DNA of 64,000 nt from Oscillatoriophycideae cyanobacterium NC_groundwater_1537_Pr4_S-0.65um_50_18 (GCA_016208305.1 JACQYI010000046.1:34412-98411); one strand, 5' to 3'; shown: positions 1-10,591, counted from the stretch's first letter. The notes: a model not told the origin generated them from the letters alone. Program-made: numbers and translations.

Positions 1-384
1 CAGAGATATTTGCCAGTGGTATGTAGAGGCTGTATTGAGACTTTCAATTCATGCGAGAACGAATAGGTAACATAGAGAAAATCGAAGGGAAAACTGAGAA
101 ACTATTGCACTAGCTCGGCAATCGCACCTCTCTACTTCTGACTTGGTATTTCCTAAAGTAGAGTGATAGAAGGGAAGCTCAGCAGAGTGAGAGTTTTTCG
201 AAGGAGCAGAAAGCGTGATCGATCGAGGGAGAGTATCTCAATCTAGCTTTACGGGCAGCAGAGGCAGTCAAATCGCTGGACAGCGGCTATACAATGACCG
301 GATGTTGATGTCTTTGATATTGCGGACAAGACTCCGTCCGACCTCACAGCCTTGTCTATGGGTCATAGCGGGAGGAAGCCAAAG
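1..384. other. Intergenic left edge, no gene seen
   Basis: No supportable coding region is seen here on either strand. The stretch carries the leader of the first histidine kinase gene. The only clear signal is a strong ribosome binding site, GGAGGAAG, at 371-378, six bases before the ATG at 385. No promoter, RNA gene or repeat could be called with confidence. Confidence 0.5.
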
Positions 385-3300
385 ATGAGCAACTCTCGGC
401 AATCTGATCTGCTGTTTGCAGGCAAGAGTGAGATGGCGCTGCGTATGCGATCGCACGATTGGTCACAAACCTCACTAGGATCCGTTGAGACTTGGCCTCA
501 GAGCCTGAAAACTGCCCTTCGCATTATGCTCACCTCCAGTCAGCCCATGTGGGTGTGGTGGGGTAAAGACTTAATTAATTTCTACAATGATCCTTATCGA
601 GCCATCTTGGGAGGAAAGCACCCAGTTATGTTTGCCCGACCCGGTGCTGAGGTCTGGCAAGAGATTTGGGATGAGGTTCACCCAAGAATTGAGTATGCCA
701 TGCTCAACAATGAGGGCACTTATGATGAGTCCCTGCTGTTCATCATGGAGCGCAATGGCTATCCCGAAGAAACCTACTATACATTTTCCTATAGTCCTAT
801 TCCTGATGATCAAGGCAATCCAGGCGGCATCATTTGTGCGAACACCGATGATACTCAACGAATTATTGGCGAACGCCAGCTAACCCTGCTGCGAGAATTA
901 GCTGCCCGTACGGCTGATGCGCGGACATTCGATGAAGCCTGTACGCTAAGTGCCACAGGCTTAGCAACGAATCTCTACGATCTGCCCTTTGCCATGATTT
1001 ATTTGGTCGATGCTGAGCGGCAATGTGCAGTTTTGGCAGGAGTAAGCGGCATCGATCGCACTCATCCTGCCGTGACCGAGCTGATCGATCTCACAGCCGC
1101 GGCAGCTAGATCTTTCGCAAACGTTGTGCAGACGCAGCAGCTCATGCTCATTGACGATTTAGCCACTCGGTTTAGCGACCTGCCCACGGGTGCTTGGGAT
1201 CGCGTGCCGCATCAGGCCGTGATCATGCCGATCGCGCCTTCGGGTGCAACTGGGCGATCGGGGCTACTCGTAGCTGGGTTGAATCCTTTAAGGCTCTTTG
1301 ATGATAACTATCGCAACTTTATGGAGCTGGTAGCTGGGCAAATTGCGGCCAGTATTGCGAATGCCAATGCCTATGAAGAAGAGCGCAAGCGTGCTGAAGC
1401 TCTAGCCGAACTCGATCGCGCCAAAACTCTATTTTTTACTAATGTTTCTCATGAGTTTCGCACGCCGCTAACGCTGATGCTGAGTCCGCTAGAAGAATTA
1501 TCTTTGTCGCTAACGGGACGATTGCAGCCTGAAGAACGGGAGCAATTAGACCTCATGCATCGAAACGGCTTGCGATTGCAGAAGCTAGTCAACACACTGC
1601 TTGATTTTTCGCGGATTGAAGCCGGACGGATTCAGGCCGTTTATGAACCGATAGATTTGGCAACTTATACCGCAGAGCTAGCCAGTGCGTTTCGATCGCT
1701 CATTGAGCAGGCAGAGATGTCGCTGGTGGTGGAATGCCCACCCTTGCCCGAAGAGGTGTATGTCGATCGGGAAATGTGGGAAAAAATTGTTCTCAACTTG
1801 TTATCCAATGCATTCAAGTTCACGTTATCTGGATCAATCACTGTACGATTGCTGTGGTGCAAAACTCATGTCAATCTCGTGGTTGAAGACACAGGTGTAG
1901 GTATTCCACCAGAAGCCTTGCCTCACATGTTCGAACGGTTTCATCGCGTCGAAAACTCAGAGGGGCGAAGTTTTGAAGGCTCAGGTATTGGTCTATCCCT
2001 CGTGCAGGAACTCGTCAAGTTTCATAGCGGATCAATTCATGTGACTAGCGTCGTTGGACAAGGTAGTTGCTTTACCGTTTCCATTCCGACCGGAACGGCT
2101 CATCTCCCTGGCGATCGCCTGCGCAGCGCATCAGATGGAGGGAGCACCAGCCCTACCCTCACTTCAACAGCGATAGGCGTTATTCCCTATGTAGAAGAGG
2201 CGCAACGCTGGCTACCGCAGGTCAAACATTGGCAGTCTGGTATAGAGCCGCGAGATGCTCAGATCACACCGCTGTTAAATTCCGTCTTCTCAACGGCAGT
2301 TCCTACTGCCCGAATTGTGCTAGCGGATGATAACGCAGACATGCGCGATTACATTCAGCGACTTTTAAGCTCTGTCTACCAAGTTGAAGCGGTGGCGGAT
2401 GGTATGGAGGCTTTGAGGGCAGTGCAGGATAACCCGCCCGATCTGGTGCTGACCGATGTAATGATGCCGCGTATGGATGGTTTTGAGCTGCTGCGGCAGC
2501 TACGAAACGACGCTCAAAATCAAGAAATTCCGATTATTTTGCTGTCTGCTCGTGCTGGAGAGGAGTCCCGCATTGAAGGACTCGCTGCTGGAGCGGACGA
2601 TTATTTGATTAAGCCCTTTTCGGCTCGCGAATTAATGGCGCGGGTAGAAGCGACTCTTAAACTTGCTCAGTTACGTCGCACAGCGCGTGAACGTGAACAA
2701 GCCTTACAGCTCGAAACGCAAAGAATTCGAGCCAATCTAGAACGAATTTTGTCGAGTTTAAGAGAAGGATTCCTGACCTTAGATCGCGACTGGTGTTATA
2801 CCTATGTCAACGATCGCCAGCTAGAAATCATGGGTAGAAGCCGCGAGTCAACGCTAGGGAGAAGTATTTGGGAAATCTTTTCTGACTTAGTAGGAACTGA
2901 GTTTTACCATCAATTTCACCAGGCAATGCATGAGCGAGTACCTGTCCAAATTGAAATATACTATCCTCCGCTTCAAGGCTGGTTTGATAACCGAGTTTAT
3001 CCGACTGAGGATGGGATAGCTATTTTTGTGGTGGATGTGAGCGATCGGAAGCAGGCAGAAGCAGAACGCGAACAGCTCTTACAGCGTGAACAAGCTGCGC
3101 GAGAGCAGGCAGAAATTGCTAACCGCGTTAAAGACGAGTTTTTAGCCGTACTTTCTCACGAGCTTCGGACGCCGCTGAATCCGATTTTGGGTTGGTCGAG
3201 TCTGCTGCGTCAGGGCAAATTGGATGCTGCAAAGACTGTTCAAGCGGCAGCCATTGTCGAGCGCAACGCCAAACTTCAGGTGCAGCTAATTGACGATTTG

Positions 3301-4233
3301 CTCGATATTTCCCGAATCTTACAGGGTAAGTTAATCCTCAATATTCTCCCTGTCGATCTCAAGTTTGTCATCAATGCTGTCTTAGAAACGATGCAGTTGA
3401 GTTTAGATGCCAAAGCGATCGCTTTGCGTACCTATCTAGAGCCAGATATTGGACTCGTCATGGGTGAAGCCGGACGACTTCAGCAAGTCATCTGGAATTT
3501 GCTGTCAAATGCAGTGAAGTTTACGCCATCGGGAGGCCAGATTACGATAACGCTCACCCAAAGCGGGCAGAACGCTCAGATTCAAGTTGCAGATACAGGC
3601 AAAGGCATTAATCCTGACTTTTTGCCCTATGTGTTTGAGTATTTCTGTCAGGAAGATGCCGCCACGACGCGCAAATTCGGCGGTTTGGGGCTAGGGCTAG
3701 CGATTACCCAGCAAATTGTCGAGATGCATGGCGGTACAGTGCAGGCCGATAGCCCAGGTGAAGATCAAGGCGCAACTTTTACAGTTCAAATTCCTCTCGC
3801 CGCTCAATCGCTTGATCTGCCAAACCCACAGTCGGTGCCCGAAGCAATGGTTGATTTGAGCGGCACTCGAATCTTGGTGGTAGATGATGAAACTGACTCC
3901 CGTGAATTTGTAGTTTTTGTTCTGGAACAGGCCAATGCAATCGTCACTAGTGCTTCTTCTGGATTTGAGGCGCTTCAAAGCTTTGCTCAGTCAACGCCCG
4001 ACGTCATCATCAGCGACATTGGTATGCCCGATATGAGTGGCTACATGCTGATGCAGCAAATTCGATTGCTGGATCAGGGCAAAACGGTTCCGGCGATCGC
4101 TTTCACGGCCTACGCTGGAGAACTTGACCAACGACAGTCATTAGCAGCAGGCTTTCAGAAGCATATTGCCAAACCGATTGAGCCAGAAGTTTTGATTAAC
4201 GCGATCGCCAGTCTAATCTCAAGCTCCGACTAA
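385..4233 (+). CDS. Hybrid histidine kinase with two kinase cores and two receiver domains
   Basis: A sensory phosphorelay protein of 1282 residues, probably cytoplasmic because no membrane segment is visible. Domain order: a PAS-like sensor (about 25-170), a GAF domain (about 180-345), HisKA with the H-box HEFRTPL (His near 356), HATPase (about 460-580), a receiver with LTDVMMP (Asp near 691), a second PAS (about 815-925), a second HisKA with HELRTPL (His near 925), a second HATPase, and a C-terminal receiver with ISDIGMP (Asp near 1211). The start at ATG 385 is preferred over 352 because GGAGGAAG lies six bases before it. Two complete transmitter modules in one chain are unusual. The second half is paralogous to the kinase at 7179. 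The signal sensed is unknown. The downstream PhoD-like gene is convergent, so not in the same operon. Confidence 0.9.
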   Translation: MSNSRQSDLLFAGKSEMALRMRSHDWSQTSLGSVETWPQSLKTALRIMLTSSQPMWVWWGKDLINFYNDPYRAILGGKHPVMFARPGAEVWQEIWDEVHPRIEYAMLNNEGTYDESLLFIMERNGYPEETYYTFSYSPIPDDQGNPGGIICANTDDTQRIIGERQLTLLRELAARTADARTFDEACTLSATGLATNLYDLPFAMIYLVDAERQCAVLAGVSGIDRTHPAVTELIDLTAAAARSFANVVQTQQLMLIDDLATRFSDLPTGAWDRVPHQAVIMPIAPSGATGRSGLLVAGLNPLRLFDDNYRNFMELVAGQIAASIANANAYEEERKRAEALAELDRAKTLFFTNVSHEFRTPLTLMLSPLEELSLSLTGRLQPEEREQLDLMHRNGLRLQKLVNTLLDFSRIEAGRIQAVYEPIDLATYTAELASAFRSLIEQAEMSLVVECPPLPEEVYVDREMWEKIVLNLLSNAFKFTLSGSITVRLLWCKTHVNLVVEDTGVGIPPEALPHMFERFHRVENSEGRSFEGSGIGLSLVQELVKFHSGSIHVTSVVGQGSCFTVSIPTGTAHLPGDRLRSASDGGSTSPTLTSTAIGVIPYVEEAQRWLPQVKHWQSGIEPRDAQITPLLNSVFSTAVPTARIVLADDNADMRDYIQRLLSSVYQVEAVADGMEALRAVQDNPPDLVLTDVMMPRMDGFELLRQLRNDAQNQEIPIILLSARAGEESRIEGLAAGADDYLIKPFSARELMARVEATLKLAQLRRTAREREQALQLETQRIRANLERILSSLREGFLTLDRDWCYTYVNDRQLEIMGRSRESTLGRSIWEIFSDLVGTEFYHQFHQAMHERVPVQIEIYYPPLQGWFDNRVYPTEDGIAIFVVDVSDRKQAEAEREQLLQREQAAREQAEIANRVKDEFLAVLSHELRTPLNPILGWSSLLRQGKLDAAKTVQAAAIVERNAKLQVQLIDDLLDISRILQGKLILNILPVDLKFVINAVLETMQLSLDAKAIALRTYLEPDIGLVMGEAGRLQQVIWNLLSNAVKFTPSGGQITITLTQSGQNAQIQVADTGKGINPDFLPYVFEYFCQEDAATTRKFGGLGLGLAITQQIVEMHGGTVQADSPGEDQGATFTVQIPLAAQSLDLPNPQSVPEAMVDLSGTRILVVDDETDSREFVVFVLEQANAIVTSASSGFEALQSFAQSTPDVIISDIGMPDMSGYMLMQQIRLLDQGKTVPAIAFTAYAGELDQRQSLAAGFQKHIAKPIEPEVLINAIASLISSSD

Positions 4234-4450
4234 CCTAAGTTATCTGTGACTCGCTCAGCTCATCAAAAATTCTCAGAAGCGATCGCTTTACTTCGCTTCT
4301 ACGCTGCAAGGCATCATGCTAATGTATTACCCTTATTTGAAAAAATTGCCGCTAGATGTGGTTAAAGCATAGGTAATTTCTGAGTTCTATAATCATCTCT
4401 GATAGGCTAAATTTTGCGATCGCTTGCGTTCTGTCAGGTCAATAGTTTTT

Positions 4451-6934
4451 TCAGATAATTCGGGGGGACGCCTTCTGTGACCCCACACGGCGATCGCATT
4501 GCTTCAAGAGCGTCTGGTTAGGCACTAAAGGACTTTCAAACCGACTATAGACAATTTGGGTAGGTGACCAAGATGAAAACCAATACAAATCCTGGATCAC
4601 TTTGTCGGCTTGCCCTGCATTAAGCGACCTGCTTGACTCGAACTGCACCAAAGCCAGATTGTTTAAGCCAACGACCTCACGACCATCTTGAAACCAGTGC
4701 GATCGCCAGAAAAATAATGACTCGAACCAATGCCTCCGGGGTTTTTGACGTTTCCCAGGAAGCAGCAACCAGTTCAAAGCATTACCAAATACCGGGGGTT
4801 GCGTGCGGCAGCGGGGCATCCATTCCAGCGCACAGAGCCAGTCAGGGTCTGGAATCGAGTCCTGTTTGTGGCGCGCTGCTGAATGTTCCACCATTGAAGG
4901 CGGTTCAAACCAACCGCTCCAAACGCGCACCTTTTCAGGCAAAAGCCAGTCTTTCAAGCGCGTGTGAATAATTTTGGTCAGCGGTTCTTCATTCTTCAAG
5001 GCACTACAGGTCAACTGCACCAACACCGACGGCTGCTCTGGGGCGGATGTCGGCCTATAGGATAAGCGCACTAACGAGCTGTAATGGATATCGCCCGATA
5101 ACACGATAATTTGCTCACGCTCCTTGAAAAGCACCGTCAGAAATTCTGCGAGGGCTTCAGTGTGGATATTCCAAGCGTCCCCTACATCTGTTGAATACAC
5201 TTTGTTACGGCTCAACTGCCAGCGTTGAATCCAATCGATCGCTTGTAATCCAAACAAATTAGTCGGAGCCACTACAAAAGTCATGCGGCGTTGAGATGAT
5301 TTTGGGGATGCAGAGGCGCGCAAAGGCTGGCTTAACTGTTGCTCAAAGGCTCGCGGACATAGAAGCATCGGGGGCGCGATCGGCTTTTCATCCGCCGGAT
5401 AGCCTCGCCATGTGCGGGTATCGAGCACAAGCACTTCGTGGCAAGCGCCCTGAACAGTGTAGTGCCAGGTTAATGCATCTGCATGTCGGTTAAGAATCAG
5501 CACCTCGCCATCACGAATAAACGAAGGTAAGTCCGTGTGAGGATCTATAGCGGGCAACCCCACGTAGCGGGCGATCGCTTCTGAGGCAACGGTATCTGTT
5601 CCTCGTGAGGCAGACCAATCTTGTGCAGCCTGTAACAGTTTTGCGCCGGAGCTGTCTGCATCAAATTGCCAAGGCGTATTGCCCCAGGCTTGAAATACAG
5701 CATAGGCGGTGAGCGCATTTTGTACGGCTCTTCGCCCTAAAGGTCGCCCTAAAACTCTCAGGCACCAGGCTTGATTCAAGTTCCAGTCATCACTCACATC
5801 ATGATCGTCAAAGATGGTGTAAGTCGCGATATTAGCCAGGGCACGCCGGACTTTCCAAAGGGTGTGGATCAACTGCCGCATATCCTCTGCTTCCTGATCC
5901 CACCGTCGAACCGCCTGACGATATTCACGCCGCGATGTTGTTCCCAAGTGGGTGATCTGGTGACCTCCTGGAATAGTGGCAGGCCAGCAAACAGGCGACC
6001 AGGCCAGCAAATAAGAGGCATAATACTCGCCCAAGCCGAGCAGATGGCTGTTGACCTTAGAAAATTTATGGTGCAATCCAGCCGTAAAGCCTGCCTGATC
6101 GGTGGCGATCTCTGCCCGATGTCCAGCGGGCAAAGCTTTGGGCGTATAGGTGACGGCACTAGAGGAGCGATCGCCAGGTAACTGTTCTTCCCAGCCCAAG
6201 AGCCGCTCTCCTAGCTGTGTCGCAACCCACAAAAGCGGATCAGCAACATCATCCCCGTAAATTTGGTCACCCGTCAAAAACAGCTGCTGGGGGCGCTGTC
6301 GCGGTTGGTGGGCTGCCGTTTCCAAAAAGCAGTCGAGCATGGGTAGCGCATCAAACCCATCGCCATGCGCTTTTCGGCAGGAACCTTGAACCAGGCGCAA
6401 ATCTTCCAGGCAATCGGGCGGCAGCACAAAGGTTGGTTTTTGGTGCTCAAAATAGCTAATGGTCACATCAGGAAAGCGATCGGAGCACAGCGCTTGCTGG
6501 AGCGTTTGGGGAAGCTGTAGGTGCGGGTCTGAAGGTGGATGAGTGTCTGAGGGGGTGAACTGAAGGTCATAGGCATAGAGGCGATCGGGTACTAACGCCT
6601 GCCCTGCGTTGACTCTGGCTGTAACCACGACCACATGAAGCCGCTCTCCCAAGGCCACAGTTATTCGGCTGCCTGCAAACAGAGGATCTCCGATCGCTGC
6701 CCCATTCTGAGTTGTACCATGAACCGTGAGTTCTACCTGGCAGGGCTGCTTTAGCGCCATCCAAACCGCGATCGATTCGGGCGTTACCTGCCTAAGTACA
6801 GGCCCCGCCAGCAAGAGCGGCAGGTTATCTAAATTCTCGACCTTGGCTTGATCGCTCATCTGTAATAACTCTTGTGCTGACGCTGAACTGACAACTCTAC
6901 CCTCTATGGTTGGCAGTTCAGCCCCATTCGTCAA
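4451..6934 (-). CDS. PhoD-like metallophosphatase
   Basis: Member of the PhoD-like alkaline phosphatase / phosphodiesterase family, about 827 residues. The metallophosphatase metal-binding motifs are visible: LTGDQIYGDD (near residue 223), FDDHDVSDDWN (near 385) and LSGDIHYSS (near 615). These fit a binuclear metal site of the PhoD type. The N-terminal ~170 residues look like the beta-rich domain that precedes the catalytic domain in this family. No signal peptide or Tat motif is seen, unlike secreted PhoD, so a cytoplasmic role is possible. The longest frame begins at a TTG (6934). An ATG at 6859 (MSDQAK) is an alternative start and neither has a strong ribosome binding site. The substrate cannot be told from sequence. 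The gene stands alone and converges on the kinase at 385-4233. Confidence 0.82.
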   Translation of the reverse strand: MTNGAELPTIEGRVVSSASAQELLQMSDQAKVENLDNLPLLLAGPVLRQVTPESIAVWMALKQPCQVELTVHGTTQNGAAIGDPLFAGSRITVALGERLHVVVVTARVNAGQALVPDRLYAYDLQFTPSDTHPPSDPHLQLPQTLQQALCSDRFPDVTISYFEHQKPTFVLPPDCLEDLRLVQGSCRKAHGDGFDALPMLDCFLETAAHQPRQRPQQLFLTGDQIYGDDVADPLLWVATQLGERLLGWEEQLPGDRSSSAVTYTPKALPAGHRAEIATDQAGFTAGLHHKFSKVNSHLLGLGEYYASYLLAWSPVCWPATIPGGHQITHLGTTSRREYRQAVRRWDQEAEDMRQLIHTLWKVRRALANIATYTIFDDHDVSDDWNLNQAWCLRVLGRPLGRRAVQNALTAYAVFQAWGNTPWQFDADSSGAKLLQAAQDWSASRGTDTVASEAIARYVGLPAIDPHTDLPSFIRDGEVLILNRHADALTWHYTVQGACHEVLVLDTRTWRGYPADEKPIAPPMLLCPRAFEQQLSQPLRASASPKSSQRRMTFVVAPTNLFGLQAIDWIQRWQLSRNKVYSTDVGDAWNIHTEALAEFLTVLFKEREQIIVLSGDIHYSSLVRLSYRPTSAPEQPSVLVQLTCSALKNEEPLTKIIHTRLKDWLLPEKVRVWSGWFEPPSMVEHSAARHKQDSIPDPDWLCALEWMPRCRTQPPVFGNALNWLLLPGKRQKPRRHWFESLFFWRSHWFQDGREVVGLNNLALVQFESSRSLNAGQADKVIQDLYWFSSWSPTQIVYSRFESPLVPNQTLLKQCDRRVGSQKASPRII

Positions 6935-7014
6935 CTACCACGCGGTTGATTGTGAGAAAACTTGCATTGATTGTGGGAATGGCAAGGAGTTTTGAGGCAG
7001 GCGCTCGCAAGCAG

Positions 7015-7094
7015 GCTAATAGGCTTGAAGGTTAATAGGCTTGAAGGCTAATAGGCTTGAAGGCTAATAGGCTTGAAGGCCAATAGGCTTGAAG
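7015..7094. repeat. Five 16-bp tandem repeats
   Basis: Five head-to-tail copies of a 16-bp unit, consensus GCTAATAGGCTTGAAG, at 7015, 7031, 7047, 7063 and 7079. Variation is limited to positions 2-3 of copies 2 and 5. There are no spacers, so this is not a CRISPR array. It lies in the divergent intergenic region upstream of the kinase gene at 7179. Confidence 0.95.
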
Positions 7095-7178
7095 TAGAAT
7101 GAGATAGTGCCTTTCTGGTGTAGCCGTTGCGCGTGAAATAAACCTGGGAAAGGTACAGAATGCCAGTTGTTGAAGGAG

Positions 7179-9644
7179 ATGAATTTGGAGCGTTCGATCA
7201 AAACAGCACGGTTCAAAGCATTGCAACCTTATCAAATTCTAGATACCCAACCCGAACCCTGTCTGGATGACCTTGCTAACCTCATCGCCCAAATTTGTGC
7301 AACGCCTGTTGCCTTCATTACGCTGATTAATGAAACGCAGCAGTGGGTTAAGTCAAAAGCTGGCTTAGAAGCTCAACCCGCGTTGCTAGAAGCAGGATTT
7401 TGTTCAGCGGTTGTTCAAACAGGGCAAACCCTCGTCATTTCAGACGCCACAAGCGATGAACGATTGGCCTATCCTCCTGTTGGGGTCAGCGAACCTCACG
7501 CTGGCTTCTATGCAGGCACCCCGCTGACGGCTCAGAACGGACATATTTTGGGCACGCTTTGCGTGATTGATTTTGTCCCTCGTAATTTAGACGCAGCACA
7601 GCTCAATGCGCTGGAAGTCTTAGGTCGTCAGGTCGTGGCTCAGCTTGAACTAAAACGATCGACCTTTGAACGCCAACAGACTGAAGCAGATCGCGATCGC
7701 TTTTATGATGTAGCAGCCGATATGCTGGCGATTGTAGGGTTTGATGGGTACTTCAAGTGGCTCAGCCCTATCTGGGAGCAGACGTTAGGATGGACTGCTG
7801 AAGAACTGATGGCGCATCCGTACCTAGAGTTTGTGCATCCAGACGATCGCTCCGCTACAGCGGCAGAAATTCAGAAAAACATAGCGGCTCAGATAACCTC
7901 TGTCTATGAGGATCGCTACCGTTGCAAAGATGGTTCCTACCGCTGGTTAAGCTGGAAAATTGAACCCTTTGCTGAAGAACAGCGGATTTATGGCAGAGCG
8001 ATCGACATCACCGACGAGAAACAGGTTGAAGCGGCTCTACGGGACAGTGAAGCAAAATTTAGAACGATCGCGGATACCATGCCGCAGATTGTCTGGAGTA
8101 CGACGGCTGACGGCTACCATGACTACTTTAACCAACGTTGGTATGACTATACTGGAATGATTCGGGGAGGTGATCAAGGCTGGAACTGGAAAGATTATCT
8201 TTACCCTGATGACTATCAACGAACCTTGGAAATTTGGCAATATTGCCTCAAAACAGGTGAGCCTTACGAAGTTGAATATCGCTTCCGTCGCGCCTCAGAC
8301 GGGGCTTTTCGCTGGTTTATTGGACGAGCATTGCCCATTTATAACGATCAAGGTGAAATAATCCGCTGGTTTGGCACCTGTACTGATGTGAATGATCAGT
8401 GGCAACTGTTAGAGCAACAGGCGCAATTGCTAGAGCGCGAACGATCAGCTCGGACTGAGGCAGAGCGGGTTAGCCGCATGAAAGATGAATTTCTGGCAAC
8501 CCTATCGCATGAGCTGCGAACGCCGCTGAATGCCATCTTAGGCTGGTCACAACTTCTGCGCCGAGGAGGATTAACAGCAGAACGGGTGACGCAAGGACTC
8601 AATACGATCGATCGCAATGTCCGTGTCCAGTCACAACTCATTGAAGACCTGTTGGACATGAGCCGGATTATCTCTGGCAAAATTCGGCTAGATGTGCAGC
8701 GGATCGATCTGCCTACCGTGATTGAAGCAGCGTTAGAAACCGTTCGGCTGGCTGCCGAAGCCAAAGAAATTCGCCTGCAAAAAGTGCTCGATTCCCAAGC
8801 AGGCATTGTCTCTGGCGATCCAGCTCGCTTGCAGCAGGTGGTGTGGAATCTCCTGTCAAATGCGATTAAATTCACCCCCAAAGGCGGCAGGGTGCTGATT
8901 GTGTTAGAGCGAGTCGAGTCGCATATTGAAATTAGCGTGATTGACACGGGCAAAGGGATCGAGCCTGATTTTCTCCCTTATGTTTTTGAACGGTTTCGCC
9001 AAGCAGATGCTTCGATCACCCGTCAGCAGGGCGGGTTAGGGCTGGGATTATCAATCGTCCGAAGTTTAATTGAACTGCATGGGGGAACCGTCAAAGCTGA
9101 AAGCTTGGGAGCCGGAAAAGGATCAACGTTTGTAGTCGCCCTCCCCTTGATTGCGGTTCATGCCGATCGCCCCGCTGCAACCCCTGCTCTAGAAGGAGCG
9201 CCTCGTTTGAGTGATGCTGGCTGGAACGATCTAAATTCACCCAGTTTGCGGGGGGTCAAAGTGCTGGTGACAGATGATGAGCAAGACGCCCGTGAGTTAG
9301 TTCAATTTATTTTGGAACAGGTGGGGGCAACCGTTGTCACAGCAGACTCTTCCCAGCAAGCCTTGGCCTTGCTCAAAGTTGAAAACCCGGATGTCTTGGT
9401 GAGCGATATTGGCATGCCGGGTGTAGATGGATATCAACTGATTCGTCAGGTGCGATCGCTCCCACCCGATCAAGGGGGCAAAATCCCAGCCGTTGCGTTA
9501 ACTGCCTATGCGCGAGCAGAAGATCGAAAGCTGGCGCTGCTGTCGGGCTATCAAATGCACATTGCCAAACCCGTTGAGCCTTCAGAGCTAATTGCGATCG
9601 TTTCTAGCTTGACCAGCTTAATGGAGCGAAAAGGCTCAGACTAA
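7179..9644 (+). CDS. GAF-PAS-PAS hybrid histidine kinase
   Basis: Soluble hybrid sensor kinase of about 821 residues. Domain order: GAF (about 15-165, with the FCSAVVQ-type core), PAS with PAC (about 175-285), a second PAS/PAC (about 290-410), a short coiled coil, HisKA with HELRTPL (His near 444), HATPase with N, G1 (DTGKGI) and G2 (GGLGLGLSI) boxes, and a C-terminal receiver with VSDIGMP (Asp near 743). Several starts are possible: TTG 7167, ATG 7179 and TTG 7185. GAAGGAG at 7172-7178 has ideal spacing only to TTG 7185, so the first few residues are uncertain. The HisKA-to-receiver part closely resembles the second half of the kinase at 385-4233, pointing to duplication. The output partner is not in the window. 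Its stop overlaps the stop of the convergent lipoprotein gene by four bases. Confidence 0.9.
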   Translation: MNLERSIKTARFKALQPYQILDTQPEPCLDDLANLIAQICATPVAFITLINETQQWVKSKAGLEAQPALLEAGFCSAVVQTGQTLVISDATSDERLAYPPVGVSEPHAGFYAGTPLTAQNGHILGTLCVIDFVPRNLDAAQLNALEVLGRQVVAQLELKRSTFERQQTEADRDRFYDVAADMLAIVGFDGYFKWLSPIWEQTLGWTAEELMAHPYLEFVHPDDRSATAAEIQKNIAAQITSVYEDRYRCKDGSYRWLSWKIEPFAEEQRIYGRAIDITDEKQVEAALRDSEAKFRTIADTMPQIVWSTTADGYHDYFNQRWYDYTGMIRGGDQGWNWKDYLYPDDYQRTLEIWQYCLKTGEPYEVEYRFRRASDGAFRWFIGRALPIYNDQGEIIRWFGTCTDVNDQWQLLEQQAQLLERERSARTEAERVSRMKDEFLATLSHELRTPLNAILGWSQLLRRGGLTAERVTQGLNTIDRNVRVQSQLIEDLLDMSRIISGKIRLDVQRIDLPTVIEAALETVRLAAEAKEIRLQKVLDSQAGIVSGDPARLQQVVWNLLSNAIKFTPKGGRVLIVLERVESHIEISVIDTGKGIEPDFLPYVFERFRQADASITRQQGGLGLGLSIVRSLIELHGGTVKAESLGAGKGSTFVVALPLIAVHADRPAATPALEGAPRLSDAGWNDLNSPSLRGVKVLVTDDEQDARELVQFILEQVGATVVTADSSQQALALLKVENPDVLVSDIGMPGVDGYQLIRQVRSLPPDQGGKIPAVALTAYARAEDRKLALLSGYQMHIAKPVEPSELIAIVSSLTSLMERKGSD

Positions 9645-10459
9645 TCTCCTGCAATAAAAACCGTCATTTTCCAATCTCCTTGCTGATGCTCAAATCGGGC
9701 ACGATAGCCCGCCGGATAGTAAGCATAGCGGCTCGAAACATAGCCTCTTTGACCCGTCGAGGTGATGATGGGTTGCCAACCCTCAACGGTTTGTTGTTCC
9801 TGCCGCTGTTGTTCAGTCAGCCGAGCCAATTCAGCCGGATCAGCTTTGACAACCTCATCAGATACCACATCAATCACCGGGCTATCTTCGCGGGGCTGTG
9901 CGCGAACTTGAACATTTTCACCCACGATATAAACATCGCTAAAGGGATCGCCCAAAGAGGCTTGAGAGACATGCGGACATTGGTAGGCATCGATCTCCAC
10001 CCCCGCAGGCGCTTCGTAGGGAGTACAGCCAATATCTATGATGCGCTCCAGTCGTTTCCAAGCAAGCGAATTGGGATTATCAAAACCGAGTGAACTAAAA
10101 GAAACGGGAAGTCCGAAGGTGATTTTGATCTCTGGATCTGCGATCGCAGCAATAAATTCAGCATCGCGATCGCGAATGGCCTGCTTCAACTGCTCACGAA
10201 ACTGATGAAAGGAGCTATTGGCTAGAACCTGATCCCGTAATCGATAGGGACGACGAGGATAGGGGGTAGCTTGTGCAGCGGATTGTGCAGGAGATTGTGC
10301 AATGAGTTGTGTGGGTTGATCAGCGGTATGCCCTATTGGGTCTGTGACAGGCGGTGACTGTTGTGCAGCAGGATAGCCCAAAGGAGTTTGGTTGATAGGA
10401 GTTTGACAACCTACGAGTAATGGTACCAGCAGTACAATTCTTCTGAAGCGGAATTTCAT
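9641..10459 (-). CDS. SH3-like domain lipoprotein
   Basis: Predicted lipoprotein of 272 residues. A short basic N-terminus and hydrophobic stretch (IVLLVPLLVGC) end in a lipobox with Cys 18, so it is probably anchored in an envelope membrane. A Gln/Pro-rich low-complexity linker follows (about 19-75). The C-terminal half (about 175-265) contains VYIVGENVQVRAQP and GYVSSRYAYYPAGYRA, which fit a bacterial SH3-type fold. Such domains often bind cell wall or protein ligands. No catalytic motif is seen, so the function is unknown. The stop codon overlaps that of the convergent kinase by four bases, leaving no room for a separate terminator. Confidence 0.72.
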   Translation of the reverse strand: MKFRFRRIVLLVPLLVGCQTPINQTPLGYPAAQQSPPVTDPIGHTADQPTQLIAQSPAQSAAQATPYPRRPYRLRDQVLANSSFHQFREQLKQAIRDRDAEFIAAIADPEIKITFGLPVSFSSLGFDNPNSLAWKRLERIIDIGCTPYEAPAGVEIDAYQCPHVSQASLGDPFSDVYIVGENVQVRAQPREDSPVIDVVSDEVVKADPAELARLTEQQRQEQQTVEGWQPIITSTGQRGYVSSRYAYYPAGYRARFEHQQGDWKMTVFIAGD

Positions 10460-10591
10460 GGCGGCAGATTGATCGCATTCGCAAAAGGAGCAGACTTAGA
10501 TCAGTCGTGACTCTCGTTTGTCATCGATCGTTCCCCGTTCTTTCACCCTGCAACTCAAGTCGGTTGTCACAAACAGCTCCAGAAAATACTC

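Noticed and set aside
5771..6181. Open frame of 136 codons opposite the PhoD-like gene
   Set aside because: It lies entirely over a conserved coding region and has no start signal or family match.
7015..7094. Five evenly spaced repeats as a possible CRISPR array
   Set aside because: The copies are directly adjacent with no spacers, and no cas gene is nearby.
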